In this document: positions 50,299 through 60,556 of the stretch, one piece after another
Layout: each line of letters opens with the position of its first letter
How positions within the stretch are numbered: the first letter of the stretch is position 1
NCBI RefSeq assembly: GCF_026262505.1
Contig: NC_067207.1
Span: forward strand, 31,402,082 to 31,466,081
Length of the DNA stretch: 64,000 nt
Origin: Trichomonas vaginalis G3
Taxonomy: Eukaryota; Parabasalia; Trichomonadida; Trichomonadidae
Direction of reading: 5' to 3'
The notes under the pieces: model-generated
The model's input: only the letters and a program-made list of their open reading frames with translations
What the model was told of the DNA's origin: nothing
The model's database searches: none
Position numbers and translations under genes: made by a program

Positions 50299-51650
50299 AT
50301 GTCAAATGAAACAGCGTCTATGAGAGAATACAACACAACCGACAACTCATTATGAAGCTCTAAATAAGAACACAACAACTTTTCAAAACTATTCTAAGAT
50401 ATCTGAGTCATTGAAAGAAGGAAACTTAAACTGACAATAAACCCATATGACAGATGAGTTTCTGTTTCAAGACAGAAGAAACCATACTGTGTCTGTATAA
50501 ATCCAACAAAAGGAACTTAAAACGAGAAACCTATAAATGAACTTCTTTTGAAGCAGATGTTGACAACAAAGCTGACAAAGAATATGTAGACGATGCAATA
50601 GCAAAAGAAGAAGAAGAGCTAACAATGCTTATGCAACAAAAGAACATACTCATCCTGAACTAGCAGACAAAAACATATGTTGACAATAAAATGTCAAGTG
50701 AAGTGACAAGAGCTGAAAACGAAAATTCTAAAAGACTCATATACATTTAATATCCTGAAAATACCAGACTTACAAGAAACCTTAAACAGTTAAAAGTGCC
50801 GTTGGACATACACATACATCTTCTGAAATAACAGACTTAAACGTTAGCTTGGAAAAGTGAAAGGCAGACAAGAACAAACACATGATTTCTACACAACTGT
50901 TGGTATTAGAAAGTATTGAAAAGGAACGGTTTGAAAGAAACTGGTGGGATGCATTCATATTGGTAAACCTCCAAACTTTCCACAAGTTAACATCGATGAC
51001 GACATAAACGACCGATGAGAAACATTAGATGTAAAGATGTTTATGTCATGAAGGATTAACTATTATTAAATTCATCTGCCAAGATTTATATGGAACAAAG
51101 AAAGCAAACAAAACAGAGCTTCAAACACTTAAAGGACAGAAATACTTCAAACATTATATCCTATAGGCTCTATTTATACGTCCAATGAACTCTACCAGAC
51201 CAGAAGTAGTACTGTTTGGAACTTGCGACTCAAATAGTCGACAGGTTTTGTATTGTGCAAACTCTTCAAAGGAAACAGGTGGAAGTAAAACGATTTCAGA
51301 GTGAAAATTACCTGCCACACAGTCACTACATAGATTTAAGTACATCTCAAAGCAGGTTGGCATAAGCATAGATATTGGGATGGTCAGCAAGATCAAAAGG
51401 TCAAGGATATGATGTTAAACGAGACGTTAAGTTTGCTTATAAATGTTACTTGGAGAACACTTGAGGGAGACGGTTCTTCCATCCGTAATGTTTATCGAAT
51501 TTATCTGTCAGATCATGCAAAAACGATCACTGCCTTTACAGGATATACGCAAACAACGGGAAAAGTAAAAAAACTGAATACACAATTACCCACAGTCAAC
51601 ACCCACTCCATACAACCGCCACTGACCTCGCACGCCAACTCTTAACTGCA
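50299..51650 (+). pseudogene. Fibre gene, second family B copy (many indels)
   Basis: Begins as in 41414. From about 50830 it continues with sequence like the family A fibre (CACATGATTTCTACACAACT, compare 1300-1320). From 51150 it resembles the collar domain at 55767 (LYCANSSKETGGSKTIS). It shows the whole gene order head, shaft, collar, which the interrupted B1 gene lacks in one piece. Frame lost many times. Confidence 0.65.
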
Positions 51651-52025
51651 TCAGGTTATAGAAAATTGCTATAGTCGTCATTTTCAACTTCCTTTAGCAC
51701 TATTCGTGTCAGGAGTTGTCTCTCGTTATATTTGATTAGGAACTGTCTAGTCTTTAAGATCATACCACCTGGAACTGTTGACAAGTTTGAAACCGAAGTC
51801 TTGGCATAAGGTAGTTTTATCCTTACTCTTATTTGCTTTATTTAAGTGTGTCACATGTTTGGTATCCATTTTGCCTAAAAACTCATAGATAATCGATCTC
51901 GGATTATACTTTCTATCTATTTTTACGAACACGAATTTGCCTGGAGTACCCTATCGGTTCCCATTTTGTCATAAGTCAATAGAATAGTTTCATATGGTCG
52001 CGTAAGTGTCCTCCTATTGGAGAGA
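51651..52025. other. Unassigned sequence between fibre copy and inverted right arm
   Basis: Matches no other part of the window that I can see. A minus-strand frame (51747-51932) is open but not recognised. Its base composition is more even than that of the surrounding Maverick DNA. At 52028 the inverted copy of the 80-aa region begins. This patch may be a mis-joined contig end. Confidence 0.4.
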
Positions 52026-52067
52026 TTTTCATATACAACTACTATCGAACGAAAAATATAATTTTTT

Positions 52068-52300
52068 AATACGGTTGAGGTTTGGATTTGGTTGCCAACT
52101 GACTGTGGTGCAGGTTCAGGCTGTTGTATAACAGGAGCTTGCTCTTCTGGTTCAGGGTCTTTAGGTATAATACCAACAAACTGACCTACTCTTTTACCAA
52201 TATTTTTGACCCGTTCCAATCCTCTTCCGACAGATTTTATTCCATTCCATATACCTCTTCCAACTTTCTGAAGAAGTTTCCATACTACTGAAGAAACCAT
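52068..52300 (-). pseudogene. Amphipathic 80-aa protein, B2 copy (indels)
   Basis: Inverted copy of 40301-40543. The start (MVSSVVWKLLQKVGRGIWNG) and the middle differ by small indels, but KNIGKRVGQFVGIIPKDPEP is unchanged. Confidence 0.65.
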
Positions 52301-52683
52301 TTTACTATATGTAAAAATCTAATGTCCCTAGTCTTTCGTTTCCTGTTGAGTTCCATAGCATTCTTTAACTGGAGCTCATACATTCTGTTTCTCCTCTGGT
52401 AGAAAACATATTCTGGGTCAACTCCTGTGTTCGCGTCATCTGCATAAAGTTGTTTATATCCCACTTCAGGGTTTGTATAAAACTCTTTCCATCTCATATT
52501 TGCATACCATGGTGGCAAACCTAACGCAGCGTCATTTGACATGGACATGGCAGTTTGCATTTGTACATCTGTTGGCACTTGACCATAGTTTGCCATTGCA
52601 GTTTGTATTCTAACTTCATTTGGAATATTCTCTGGGTTTGGTTGTCCAGGTTGCTGCGCATTCGCTAAGTTCTGTGCGTCCAT
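52285..52683 (-). CDS. 120-aa protein, B2 copy
   Basis: Inverted copy of 39920-40282 with one extra MS dipeptide (TAMSMSNDA) and a changed C-terminus after RKRK through a one-base shift. The start context TATTTTTATCTAATATTAA is the same. Confidence 0.65.
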   Translation of the reverse strand: MDAQNLANAQQPGQPNPENIPNEVRIQTAMANYGQVPTDVQMQTAMSMSNDAALGLPPWYANMRWKEFYTNPEVGYKQLYADDANTGVDPEYVFYQRRNRMYELQLKNAMELNRKRKTRDIRFLHIVKWFLQ

Positions 52684-52706
52684 TTAATATTAGATAAAAA
52701 TATCTC

Positions 52707-52838
52707 TTACGAGTACATATACTGAACATTTGCAGGCATTGGTTCATCTTCATATTCTCTGTACTTTTCTGCCACGTCAAATAAATAAATGACACAATGG
52801 AAAAAACCTAAAACAAGTAGTCCTATTTCAAACCACAT
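52707..52838 (-). CDS. 43-aa membrane protein, B2 copy
   Basis: Inverted copy of 39765-39896 with matching start and stop. It overlaps the end of the methyltransferase copy by 16 bases because that frame has lost its earlier stop. Confidence 0.55.
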   Translation of the reverse strand: MWFEIGLLVLGFFHCVIYLFDVAEKYREYEDEPMPANVQYMYS

Positions 52839-53641
52839 TTACTTACTAATAAAATTTCTTTATTGTGACACTTTCTCCAGTTTATAGGACCTCTCTCATA
52901 TTCTATCTTGTCATATATAAACTCATAGTCATGTATGTCCTCTAACCATCTCATAACGGTTTCCAAACCACTTTTATCGGATGTAAAGTAAAAGCATGGA
53001 TGGTTATGTAAAACGTCTAAAGTTTCTAAAGAGTCTCTCAAAGTCCAGTCTACTTGGTATTGAAAATCCCATGTGTTATAGAACGGCGGGTCCACTATAA
53101 AGAAAACATTTTCCTTGTCTTTATATTTTTCATACAACTCTGTCCAATGACATCTCACAAACTCTATACCCTCAATATATTTTTCTATGTCCTCTTTGAA
53201 AACATTTGTATAGTTAAGATATAAAACTTTTGACATAAGTGTTTCAATGTCATGAACTCTTATAGCACCACTATATAATAGTCTAGCAGATATACTATCC
53301 CAGTCTATATATTCTGCTTTTTTCAAAACCTCTCTCACAATATTTTTCTTATCTAATGGTATACGTTCCATCTTACCTATAGGTATCTTTTCTTTTAACT
53401 CTTTCAATATATTGTTTGTGTCTGGAATATGTTTGAGACGGTCCATATAGTTGTCGAAGTCATTGCATATAATCTTTGAGTCAGGAAATACGGTATGACA
53501 TAAATGAGATATATAGAAACTTCCACCGAACAAATCTACAAATGTTAGACCATTCGGTAGTTTCTTAAGTTCTCTCAATATAATATCTTTACATCTACTC
53601 TTATTTCCAAAGAACGGTAACGGTGGTTTTGTAAAATTCAT
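52823..53641 (-). CDS. DNA adenine methyltransferase, B2 copy, 272 aa
   Basis: About 97 percent the same as the 38963 copy, with motif I (FVDLFGGSF) and DPPF intact. A one-base change near the end replaces KKKFY-stop by a nine-codon longer tail (KEILLVSKCGLK). It lies just inside the right end of B2 and reads inwards. Confidence 0.85.
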   Translation of the reverse strand: MNFTKPPLPFFGNKSRCKDIILRELKKLPNGLTFVDLFGGSFYISHLCHTVFPDSKIICNDFDNYMDRLKHIPDTNNILKELKEKIPIGKMERIPLDKKNIVREVLKKAEYIDWDSISARLLYSGAIRVHDIETLMSKVLYLNYTNVFKEDIEKYIEGIEFVRCHWTELYEKYKDKENVFFIVDPPFYNTWDFQYQVDWTLRDSLETLDVLHNHPCFYFTSDKSGLETVMRWLEDIHDYEFIYDKIEYERGPINWRKCHNKEILLVSKCGLK

Positions 53642-53796
53642 TTATATATAATAATAAAAATGTTTTTACCTGAAAAGTGACAGAAAAGTGACAAAACATG
53701 AAAACATATATAATTTGTGAAAAGCGACACATTATATAATGTTTTCGACCCAGAAGACTAACAATTTTCCGAATAAAAACTTCATTTATACTAAAC

Positions 53797-53919
53797 ATCT
53801 TCGGGGCTAGAGGGCGCAACGCGCCTGGAAGCCCTCCAAATATAAACTTCATTTATACTAAACATCTTCAGGGCTAGAAGGGGCGCAGCCCCTGGAAGCC
53901 CCACTACCTTTTTTTTTTT
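53797..53919 (-). repeat. Right TIR of B2 (two GC-rich units and T run)
   Basis: Reverse complement of the left end: the GC-rich 66-bp unit twice, then CCACTACC and an 11-base T run, followed by GGTATA. Confidence 0.85.
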
Positions 53920-53925
53920 GGTATA
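53920..53925. repeat. Target-site duplication GGTATA, right of B2
   Basis: Matches 42514-42519. The reading frame of gene X runs through it. Confidence 0.85.
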
Positions 53926-54115
53926 AACGTGATTGAACTTCTCTTTTCAATTTTGTTTTATAATCTGTCAATCGAGGCTCGCGAATTCTAATTGAAGGAA
54001 TAAAACCTGTTTGAAGTAAATCGTTTTTAATACGATAAAAGTAATTGGGTGCAACTTCTTCTAAAAGATTTTTGACAAAAACATCAATTCTTTGATTTTT
54101 AACGCAGCCAAAACC
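53926..54115 (-). pseudogene. Gene X of insert E, upstream part
   Basis: 63 codons from a stop at 54116-54118 to the B2 border, for example RIDVFVKNLLEEVAPNYFYR. There is no ATG in it, so its 5' end is lost or in another frame. Joined to 42248-42519 it gives about 153 residues. Not recognised. Confidence 0.6.
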
Positions 54116-54118
54116 CTA

Positions 54119-55137
54119 ACAATATTTTTTCTTAAAAAAAACTATAAAAATATAAATAAAATTAATCGTTAAATAAAAATATTTGATATTAGAATTTTAT
54201 TGGAAAAATAAAAAACTTAATATTTTAAAGAAATACTTAAATACTTGAATGTTTTAACTTTTACATTATCATATAGACTCTCAAATTATTGATTGGAAAC
54301 GGTTTGAGGGTTATCAATTTAAAAAAAATTGTGAGTTTTTTAGATTTTTGGCAATGTTAAACGGTTAATTTTTTCTCAAAAAAAATTATTTCGAATTTCA
54401 GAAATTTTTAGCCATTTTGGCTGAGAACTATGGTCTGCGAGGTACATAGATAGAATCAGTACCTCGCAGACTATAGTTCTCTATATGGCGCCGAAAATTT
54501 TTGGTGAAATGTCGTCGCATTTCACCAAAAATTTTCGGCGCCATAGGAAGAATTGGAGGTGTGAGATACTATTACATGCTATAGTACTCATACCCTCCAA
54601 CTCCCAATCAAAATCGCATAAAATTTGCTACTTATCTTCAGATTACCTCCCATTATAAAATATATCATTGCTATCTCATCGTCCTATACTTCCACCCTAT
54701 TGTATTTAAAAATATAAAATTTTTTGATAATATATTTTTATATCTTGAATTTTCAAACAATATATTCACAGATAATATAATGGGAAATCTATCTCAACCT
54801 AGCCTTAAAGTACCAAACTCCTGCTTGCATTCTCACTCACAAATATTAAACATCCATCTCCAAAAAACTAAATTCTTCACAATTTTTTTAAAATTGAGAA
54901 CATAAAAAACGTATGCATTCAATAATTTAAGATACTAACAAATATTACAAACTTCAAAATATCAGATATTACGTTTTTCAATTAAAAAAAATATCATTTT
55001 GCTTTTCAATTCGAACATAAATCTTAAATATTTTTAATTAATATCTGATTTACAGCATTATTATCCATTTATAAATCTGACAAATAAATGACAAAACCAT
55101 CATAAACAGTGTCACTTTTTGTCAAAAGTGAAGTCAC
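54119..55137. mobile_element. Insert E, right part (non-coding)
   Basis: AT-rich, no gene seen. Holds the hairpins at 54423-54545. It ends with ACAGTGTCACTTTTTGTC and GTGAAGTCAC, the partial inverted counterpart of the left border at 42173. Confidence 0.45.
54423..54545. repeat. Two strong adjacent hairpins
   Basis: Hairpin 1 (54423-54481): 23-bp arms GAGAACTATGGTCTGCGAGG + TAC with one mismatch and a 13-base loop. Hairpin 2 (54484-54545): perfect 28-bp arms starting TATGGCGCCGAAAATTTTTG with a 6-base loop TCGTCG. A third, imperfect one follows to about 54600. Confidence 0.9.
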
Positions 55138-56201
55138 GCTATTTTTCATGCACAACAAGATAAAACATATGTCAATGAAATATACCAAAGTTTGATAGGA
55201 ACAACAAAAAATATTGAAACTATTGTTGGTGACTTTTCTGTCAATGAAGAAAATAAATATTTTAGATGGCAGTTTGTACAGTCCTTAAAAAATGGTACAC
55301 GGTGTAAACTCATTCCGAAAAATAACAATGAAATGTATGTCAGTTATAAAAAGAATAATGGTACACAAGTTAAAGTTCCATTAGACAACAACTGCTACTT
55401 AAACTTATATGGAGACGAACAAAAGAAATATTTAAGAGTTTATGAAATGGCAGATATGACATTGCCTGACCCAGCTCCAGCACCATATTATTATGACTAT
55501 GGAGATGACGACAGAACACCACATGTAGATGAACAAAGCTAACATTATATTTAGATTATTATAGATATAAAAGATATAATGCAATAGAAAAAACGAGAAT
55601 AGTATATTATTATACAGATGACAGAAATAAATATTATAGTCAAGATTTTACCTACCCTGAAAACATAAGATTATATTATAAAAAATATTCTGACACAAAC
55701 CAGAAGAAACCTGAAATAGTTGCACTATATTTTAAGTTCAAAAGAGACAATCCTATAATATCTCATATGTTTGATTTAATGAACCCAGTAGGTTCTATTT
55801 ATACATCTATGGAAGCAAGAGGTCCTCAAGTAATGTTTGGTGTTGGTGCATGGGAAGAAATAGTCGACAGGTTTTTGTATTGTGCAAACTCTTCAAAGGA
55901 AACAGGTGGAAGTAAAACGATTTCAGGTGAAAATTTACCTGCACACAGTCACTACATAGATTTAAGTACATCTCAAGCAGGTTGGCATAAGCATAGATAT
56001 TGGGATTGGTCAGCAATGACAAAAGGTCAAGGATATGATGTTAAAGAGGACGTTAAGTTTGCTATAAATTGTTACTGGAGTAACACTGAGGGAGGAGGAA
56101 ACCATACACATCGCGTTACAGGATATACACAAACAACGGGACAAAGTAAAGAATACATGCCACCTTACATGACAGTTTACGCATGGTATAGAATTGCTTA
56201 G
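55138..56201 (+). pseudogene. Fibre gene of B1, 3' part with collar domain (one frameshift)
   Basis: The frame runs from AIFHAQQDKTYVNEIYQSLI to 55542 and shifts near 55535. It then continues KLTLYLDYYRYKRYNAIEKT to the C-terminal collar domain, with MNPVGSIYTSMEARG, GAWEEIVDRFLYC, paired His (HSHY, GNHTHR) and a terminal MPPYMTVYAWYRIA. Same architecture as the family A fibre end at 1331-1981, with about half the residues shared. Confidence 0.7.
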
Positions 56202-56203
56202 TC

Positions 56204-56345
56204 AGTTAGTATCCCTAAGTTGTGTACTGTGGCACTGCGCGCCTCCGTACACCACTTAGCGGTTTTGACACTTTACGAAACCGGTAACGTATTTTTACAA
56301 CACAACCGTAACACCAACTTAACCTTAAATATTTACAAAACCATC
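56204..56345 (+). repeat. Left terminal inverted repeat of Maverick C
   Basis: Matches the A1 right TIR in reverse over about 135 bases, including the inner part CCAACTTAACCTTAAATATT. Confidence 0.85.
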
Positions 56346-56354
56346 TGACACATA

Positions 56355-56415
56355 AACGACTTCACTAACGACTTCACTAATGATTTCACTAACGACTTCA
56401 CTACCGTCCTCACTA
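56355..56415 (-). repeat. 15-nt class repeats near the C terminus
   Basis: Four units of GACTTCACTAAC or close variants, the reverse of the GTTAGTGAAGTC repeats next to the A1 and A2 TIRs. Confidence 0.8.
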
Positions 56416-56470
56416 AATAAAAAATAACCTTATTTTTATTTTTTTAAATTTTTTATTTCATTACAAAGAC

Positions 56471-56737
56471 ATGTCTGACTACATTTACTATGACTCTTTC
56501 CCAGAACGTTTCCGTGAACTATTCAAAACTCAAGTAAAACTGAGAAACATGCATTTTAACAAAGACAGACCCATTGACGATGAAAGAAACCCTGAATATA
56601 TTACAATCCCTTATGATGCAAAGTTCATTGCATACATTCCTTATAGTCGCAGAGGAACGAAAACTATTTCAACAAAGAACAAAAATTATTTCTGGAGCGA
56701 TGAAGAAAATTGCCTTATCTACAAAATGCATACTTAA
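56471..56737 (+). CDS. Maverick hypothetical protein, 88 aa
   Basis: Not recognised. Starts MSDYIYYDSFPERFRELFKT after a T-rich leader. A further open stretch, KKVGLDFELYIYDDDGNRRC, lies at about 56760-56840 in another frame and may be its shifted continuation. It takes the place that the 108-aa gene (15172) has in A1 but reads the other way relative to the TIR. Confidence 0.5.
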   Translation: MSDYIYYDSFPERFRELFKTQVKLRNMHFNKDRPIDDERNPEYITIPYDAKFIAYIPYSRRGTKTISTKNKNYFWSDEENCLIYKMHT

Positions 56738-56984
56738 ATAAAGCTACATATTGTACAAAAGAAGGTTGGACTGGATTTTGAGCTCTACATATACGACGAC
56801 GATGGAAACAGACGTTGTGTATACCATACGATAATATGTACCATTGTTTTCATCAAGCATTAAACGAATACATAGTCAGTAAGGGTCTCATTCCTGTTGA
56901 GTAGATATGCTTTATTTTTGTTCCCACATTTATTTAAAAATTAATGATATCACCACCCTCACACGTATGAAAACATAGCACAAA

Positions 56985-57030
56985 AATAAATTTAGGTGAA
57001 GTGGTGAGATCTCACCTTTTTTCACCCTGT
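56985..57030. repeat. Hairpin module GGTGAGATCTCACC
   Basis: Palindrome at 57003-57016 with AAAAATAAATTTAGGTGAAG before it. This is the reverse of the 15045-15115 module, again at the 3' end of the 78-aa gene. Confidence 0.8.
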
Positions 57031-57043
57031 TGAATTCATTGCT

Positions 57044-57280
57044 TTATAACTCTCTTCCTTTCTCCAACTCTTCTAACTTCTTCTTAAGTTCAGCAATGTT
57101 GTCCTCATGAAGTTTAATCTTCCTTAATATACCTTCTCTATCTAATGGTTGCTTTATCTTTCTAAACTGAACTCTACCATCCTTCATAGTATGAATGTAA
57201 AAACCTTCTGGAATAGTTCCTGATTTAATGTATTCTACCAAAAACTTTTGTTTCATTGCTTCAGTGACTTTATTTGTCAT
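57044..57280 (-). CDS. Conserved small Maverick protein, 78 aa (C copy)
   Basis: Start MTNKVTEAMKQ, same length and motifs as 14795 and 17510. Its presence beside the TIR in three elements makes it the best small marker of this family. Confidence 0.7.
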   Translation of the reverse strand: MTNKVTEAMKQKFLVEYIKSGTIPEGFYIHTMKDGRVQFRKIKQPLDREGILRKIKLHEDNIAELKKKLEELEKGREL

Positions 57281-57860
57281 TTTACTCTAAGGTGAAGATA
57301 GCACAGCGATAATGGATTTCATGACTTTTAGTATTTCATGCAATCTTAACAAATAGCCTTACAAGTACTTCCAGTGTCCCTAGCTGTCCCTCCTTTTTAT
57401 ATAACTCCATGACATTTATAATCTCGCGAAACTTAACAGGTAGCATAACAGATTAAACTCAGATGAGGTTTTGAACCAAAATTTCTAAGCAACGTTGTCA
57501 AGGATTTTTGAGGAACTAGGGACAGAGTGTGGCAAAGTCCAAGATTTAATTTATCTTCATCTGTTTCATCAGCTATCTCATCTAATATTCCAATATTTTA
57601 TTCATAACTCGTGGCAAACTCACTAACTTTCGTTATGTTCATCTGCATGCTTCATCTGATAGAAAGTATGACTTTCATTAACTCTGTGAGATAATGAAAA
57701 CTACTAGGGACAGAGAACATGGCAAAGTTCATGATTTAATTTATTCTCTCACTAACAACAAACACAAACTCCAACACTAACTCAAGTACTAACCTCAGCA
57801 CAAATGACAAACACTAACAACAAACACAAACTCCAACACTAACGACAAAAATAAATGTCC
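57281..57860. other. Gene-free region with two repeat pairs
   Basis: An imperfect direct repeat CTAGGGACAGAG...GGCAAAGT...GATTTAATTTAT stands at about 57515 and 57702. A tandem AACAACAAACACAAACTCC repeat lies at 57745-57845. No gene seen. Confidence 0.65.
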
Positions 57861-60556
57861 TCACTTCTTAACAAAGTAATATGTGCTTCTTACACCACCA
57901 TAGCTCAAACGTTTCTTTTCAAACATCGATTGAAACTTATTTTGAGCCATTGGCTTTAGTCTCTTTTTCTTCAAATACGCCAAGAAATCTTCTTCACATC
58001 TTTTCACTTCATAGCCTTCTTTAAACTCCTCCTTGTTAAGTTCTATGAAATCCTTTATAACATTCTTTGTTGCAATGGCTTCTTCACGAACGACATCGTG
58101 AACTATTTCATCACTGTTCTCATGAACGACCTCCTCACTGTTCTCATGAACGACCTCCTTACTGTTCTCATGAACTATTTCATCACTGTTCTCATGTATG
58201 ACCTCCTTACTGTTCTCATGAACTATTTCATCACTGTTCTCATGTATGACCTCCTTACTGTTCTCATGAACTATTTCATCATTGCATTCATGTATGACCT
58301 CCTCACTGTTCTCATGAACTATTTCAACACTGTTCTCATGAACGACCTCCTTACTGTCTTTCATAAGCGTTTCAAAGTCTCCTTTACTCATTACTTCAAT
58401 CTCATGCTGTTCACAGTAGTACTTAAACTCACTGTATATGTCTTTGTTGTATGTTATATTGCTTCCCATGTACTCCATGAATTTTTCAAGCACTTCCTCA
58501 TAATTCACTGTTTCTTTCTTTCCACGACCTTCTAATATCATACTTGCTTCGTAAATATAACTTCTTGCAGAACCGTCTCGCTTTCTACTTCTCTTCACAA
58601 ATTCTCTCATCTTGCCACCAAATACATTTGAACTACATGCAAAGAATTCATTCTCCTTTGCAAATTCTTTATATCTTCTGTAGCACTCTGTACAATTCCA
58701 TCCGGATACAAACTTTTCATAGAACTCCTCGTAAAACATTTGGTAAGGTGTTTTGTTCATTTCGATGAATTCTTGTTTAGCCCTGGTGAATGGTATCTTC
58801 CTTACATCAAATTCACTTAAATCTTTCTTCATGAAGTACGTCAGTAAGTTTGAATAAAACTCTTCATTAAAGCTTTCAATGAGATTTGAGAAATATTCGT
58901 AATTTCCTTTGTATCTGCTGCTTACGTCAATGACAACAAATCTTCTGTCGTCTTTGTCAATCTTTACTGAGTTGAAGTTGTTAGATATCATGATGATATT
59001 ACAAACATTCTCTATCTTTCTTACTGGCTGACACTTCTGATTTAAGTCCAACTGAGTCTCTGTTACTATTGACTTTAGTGCGTCGTGGTTCATGACCTTA
59101 GACGTATCGCATGAGCTTAGTTCATTGCATACGATGAGCTTCATGTTCTCAATAGCAGCATTGAATCTACCAACCACATTCTCTATTGCCGTTATATTAT
59201 TGTTGGCGTACTTGCTAATGAGCTCGCATAGAACATTACTAAGTACATTCTTACCAGTTCCTTGCTTTCCTATTAACAAAAGTACTGTTCCAGTCTTTCC
59301 ACAAGGATTTTGAACGATGTAGGCGAACCAGTTCAAAACATACTCATAAAGCTCTTCATCCTCATTACATATGACATCGTGAACATGTTTCAAATATCCT
59401 TCAATAACGCTTTCATCTACTTCATTCAGTACCTCATACTCATATCCTCTGAAATAGCTGTAAATGTCATCTCTTTCGTCAAAGAATCTCATGCCTGACT
59501 TCATAAGATAGTTCTTGTTCTGACCCGCTTCATAAATCATCAGTGCGTTCACATCCTTCTCCTCAATACGTCCTACATAAACACTCTTCATGAGCTTATT
59601 GAATTCCTTGCTATCTACTGACACAAGTGTTGTTGTGTCTCGTATTCCATCATAATCTTTCACTAGATATGTCATACGTGCTCCGTCAATAACACAACAC
59701 ATCTTCTTAAGTCATTTATAACACTAGCTATGTCAATACCGTCCTCACTCATGTACTTATTTCTTCTCAAGTCCTTTAGTGTGAAAGTGTCTCTAAGTTC
59801 TATTTCAAGCAATTCATTTACACATCCTTTGCAATACTTCTCTATAAAATATTTCTGTCGTTCTTTACTAAGTTTCTTAACAGCTCTGAAGAACCATGTG
59901 TTTTGACTCAAACATCCTTCACAACTTCTCTCATTCATTCCTAGTTCTTTCATGTCATTATCTTCAACCTCTATGGTCTCATTGACTAAGGTCAAAGGGT
60001 TCTTAGTCATTGCTGGTCTTATCTGAAACAATGTTTGTGCAACAGGTTTAACTAGTTCAGCAACGTCCTTCCTTAATATGAATAGCTGTTTCCACTCATC
60101 TTTGCTAACAGTTCTTTCATAACCACTGACAGTAATGATTTCATTTGCTGACCTTAGACACTTATGTTCTATCATTTGTATTGCTTTTGTGTAAGGCTTT
60201 CGTGAGCATAGGTTGTATATGTCATTCCTGCAATGTTCATTCATGCCAATAGTACTAAATCCTTTCTTTGCTGTTGAGTGCATAATATCCATTAGTTCCT
60301 GTGTTCGTATTGCTGTCTCATAAAATACAACAAGACCTTTGTCATCTATGACGTACTTACCGAAAACATTGCTTATATTCTTTAACCATGAAATAACATC
60401 CTCATTCATGCTGTCAAACATGAAGTAAGGTCTTACATACTCTTCACTTATAAGATACTCCACAAAGTACTTGTTAAGCTCTATGTCCTCGTGAGCGATT
60501 TCATTAGGTTTGATATTAGTTCCTTTTGTCATTGCTGTCATGTACTTCACTCTCAT
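57861..60556 (-). pseudogene. Primase/SF3 helicase, D5-like (one frameshift)
   Basis: The downstream frame (57861-59702) holds a superfamily 3 helicase: Walker A GKQGTGKN (residues 145-152 of this piece), Walker B MKLIVCNE (E194), motif C IIMISNN (N241) and an Arg finger DDRRF. The upstream frame (start ATG 60556) has FMFDSMNEDV and two CxxC motifs (CEGCLSQ, CKGCV), fitting a primase-like part. The two frames meet at 59672-59702 and one base restores a product of about 900 aa, as in viral D5 proteins that unwind and prime DNA. The tail has about ten 8-residue repeats (VHENSKEV type, 58090-58350). A TATTTTTACGCTATTG element precedes the start. Confidence 0.75.
58090..58350 (-). repeat. 24-nt coding minisatellite in the helicase tail
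   Basis: About eleven units of CTGTTCTCATGAACGACCTC-type sequence (plus strand) code for the acidic octapeptide repeats of the helicase tail. Confidence 0.85.

Larger units (their letters stand above)
42520..53919 (+). mobile_element. Maverick B2, 11.4 kb
   Basis: Both ends are inverted copies of an A-run plus GGTAGTGGGGCTTCCAGG and two tandem 66-bp GC-rich units, flanked by GGTATA. Genes: a long broken Gln-rich protein, MCP, small proteins, penton and fibre copies, 80-aa, 120-aa and 43-aa genes and the methyltransferase. PolB and integrase were not found, and it is shorter than the usual 15-20 kb, so it is probably incomplete. An N gap at 49430-49454 and poor sequence up to about 52030 limit what can be said. 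Confidence 0.8.
38666..56203 (+). mobile_element. Maverick B1 (left end and left part, heavily interrupted)
   Basis: The left end is a GC-rich block (GTGGGGCTTCCAGGCGCGTT and on) that matches the right end of B2 in reverse. Genes in order: methyltransferase, 43-aa, 120-aa, 80-aa, penton candidate (minus), fibre. The fibre gene breaks at 42172 and resumes at 55138, the gap being filled by insert E with B2 inside it. The fibre ends at 56201 and Maverick C begins three bases later, so the rest of B1 lies beyond the window or is lost. The exact left end is uncertain by a few bases. Confidence 0.7.
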
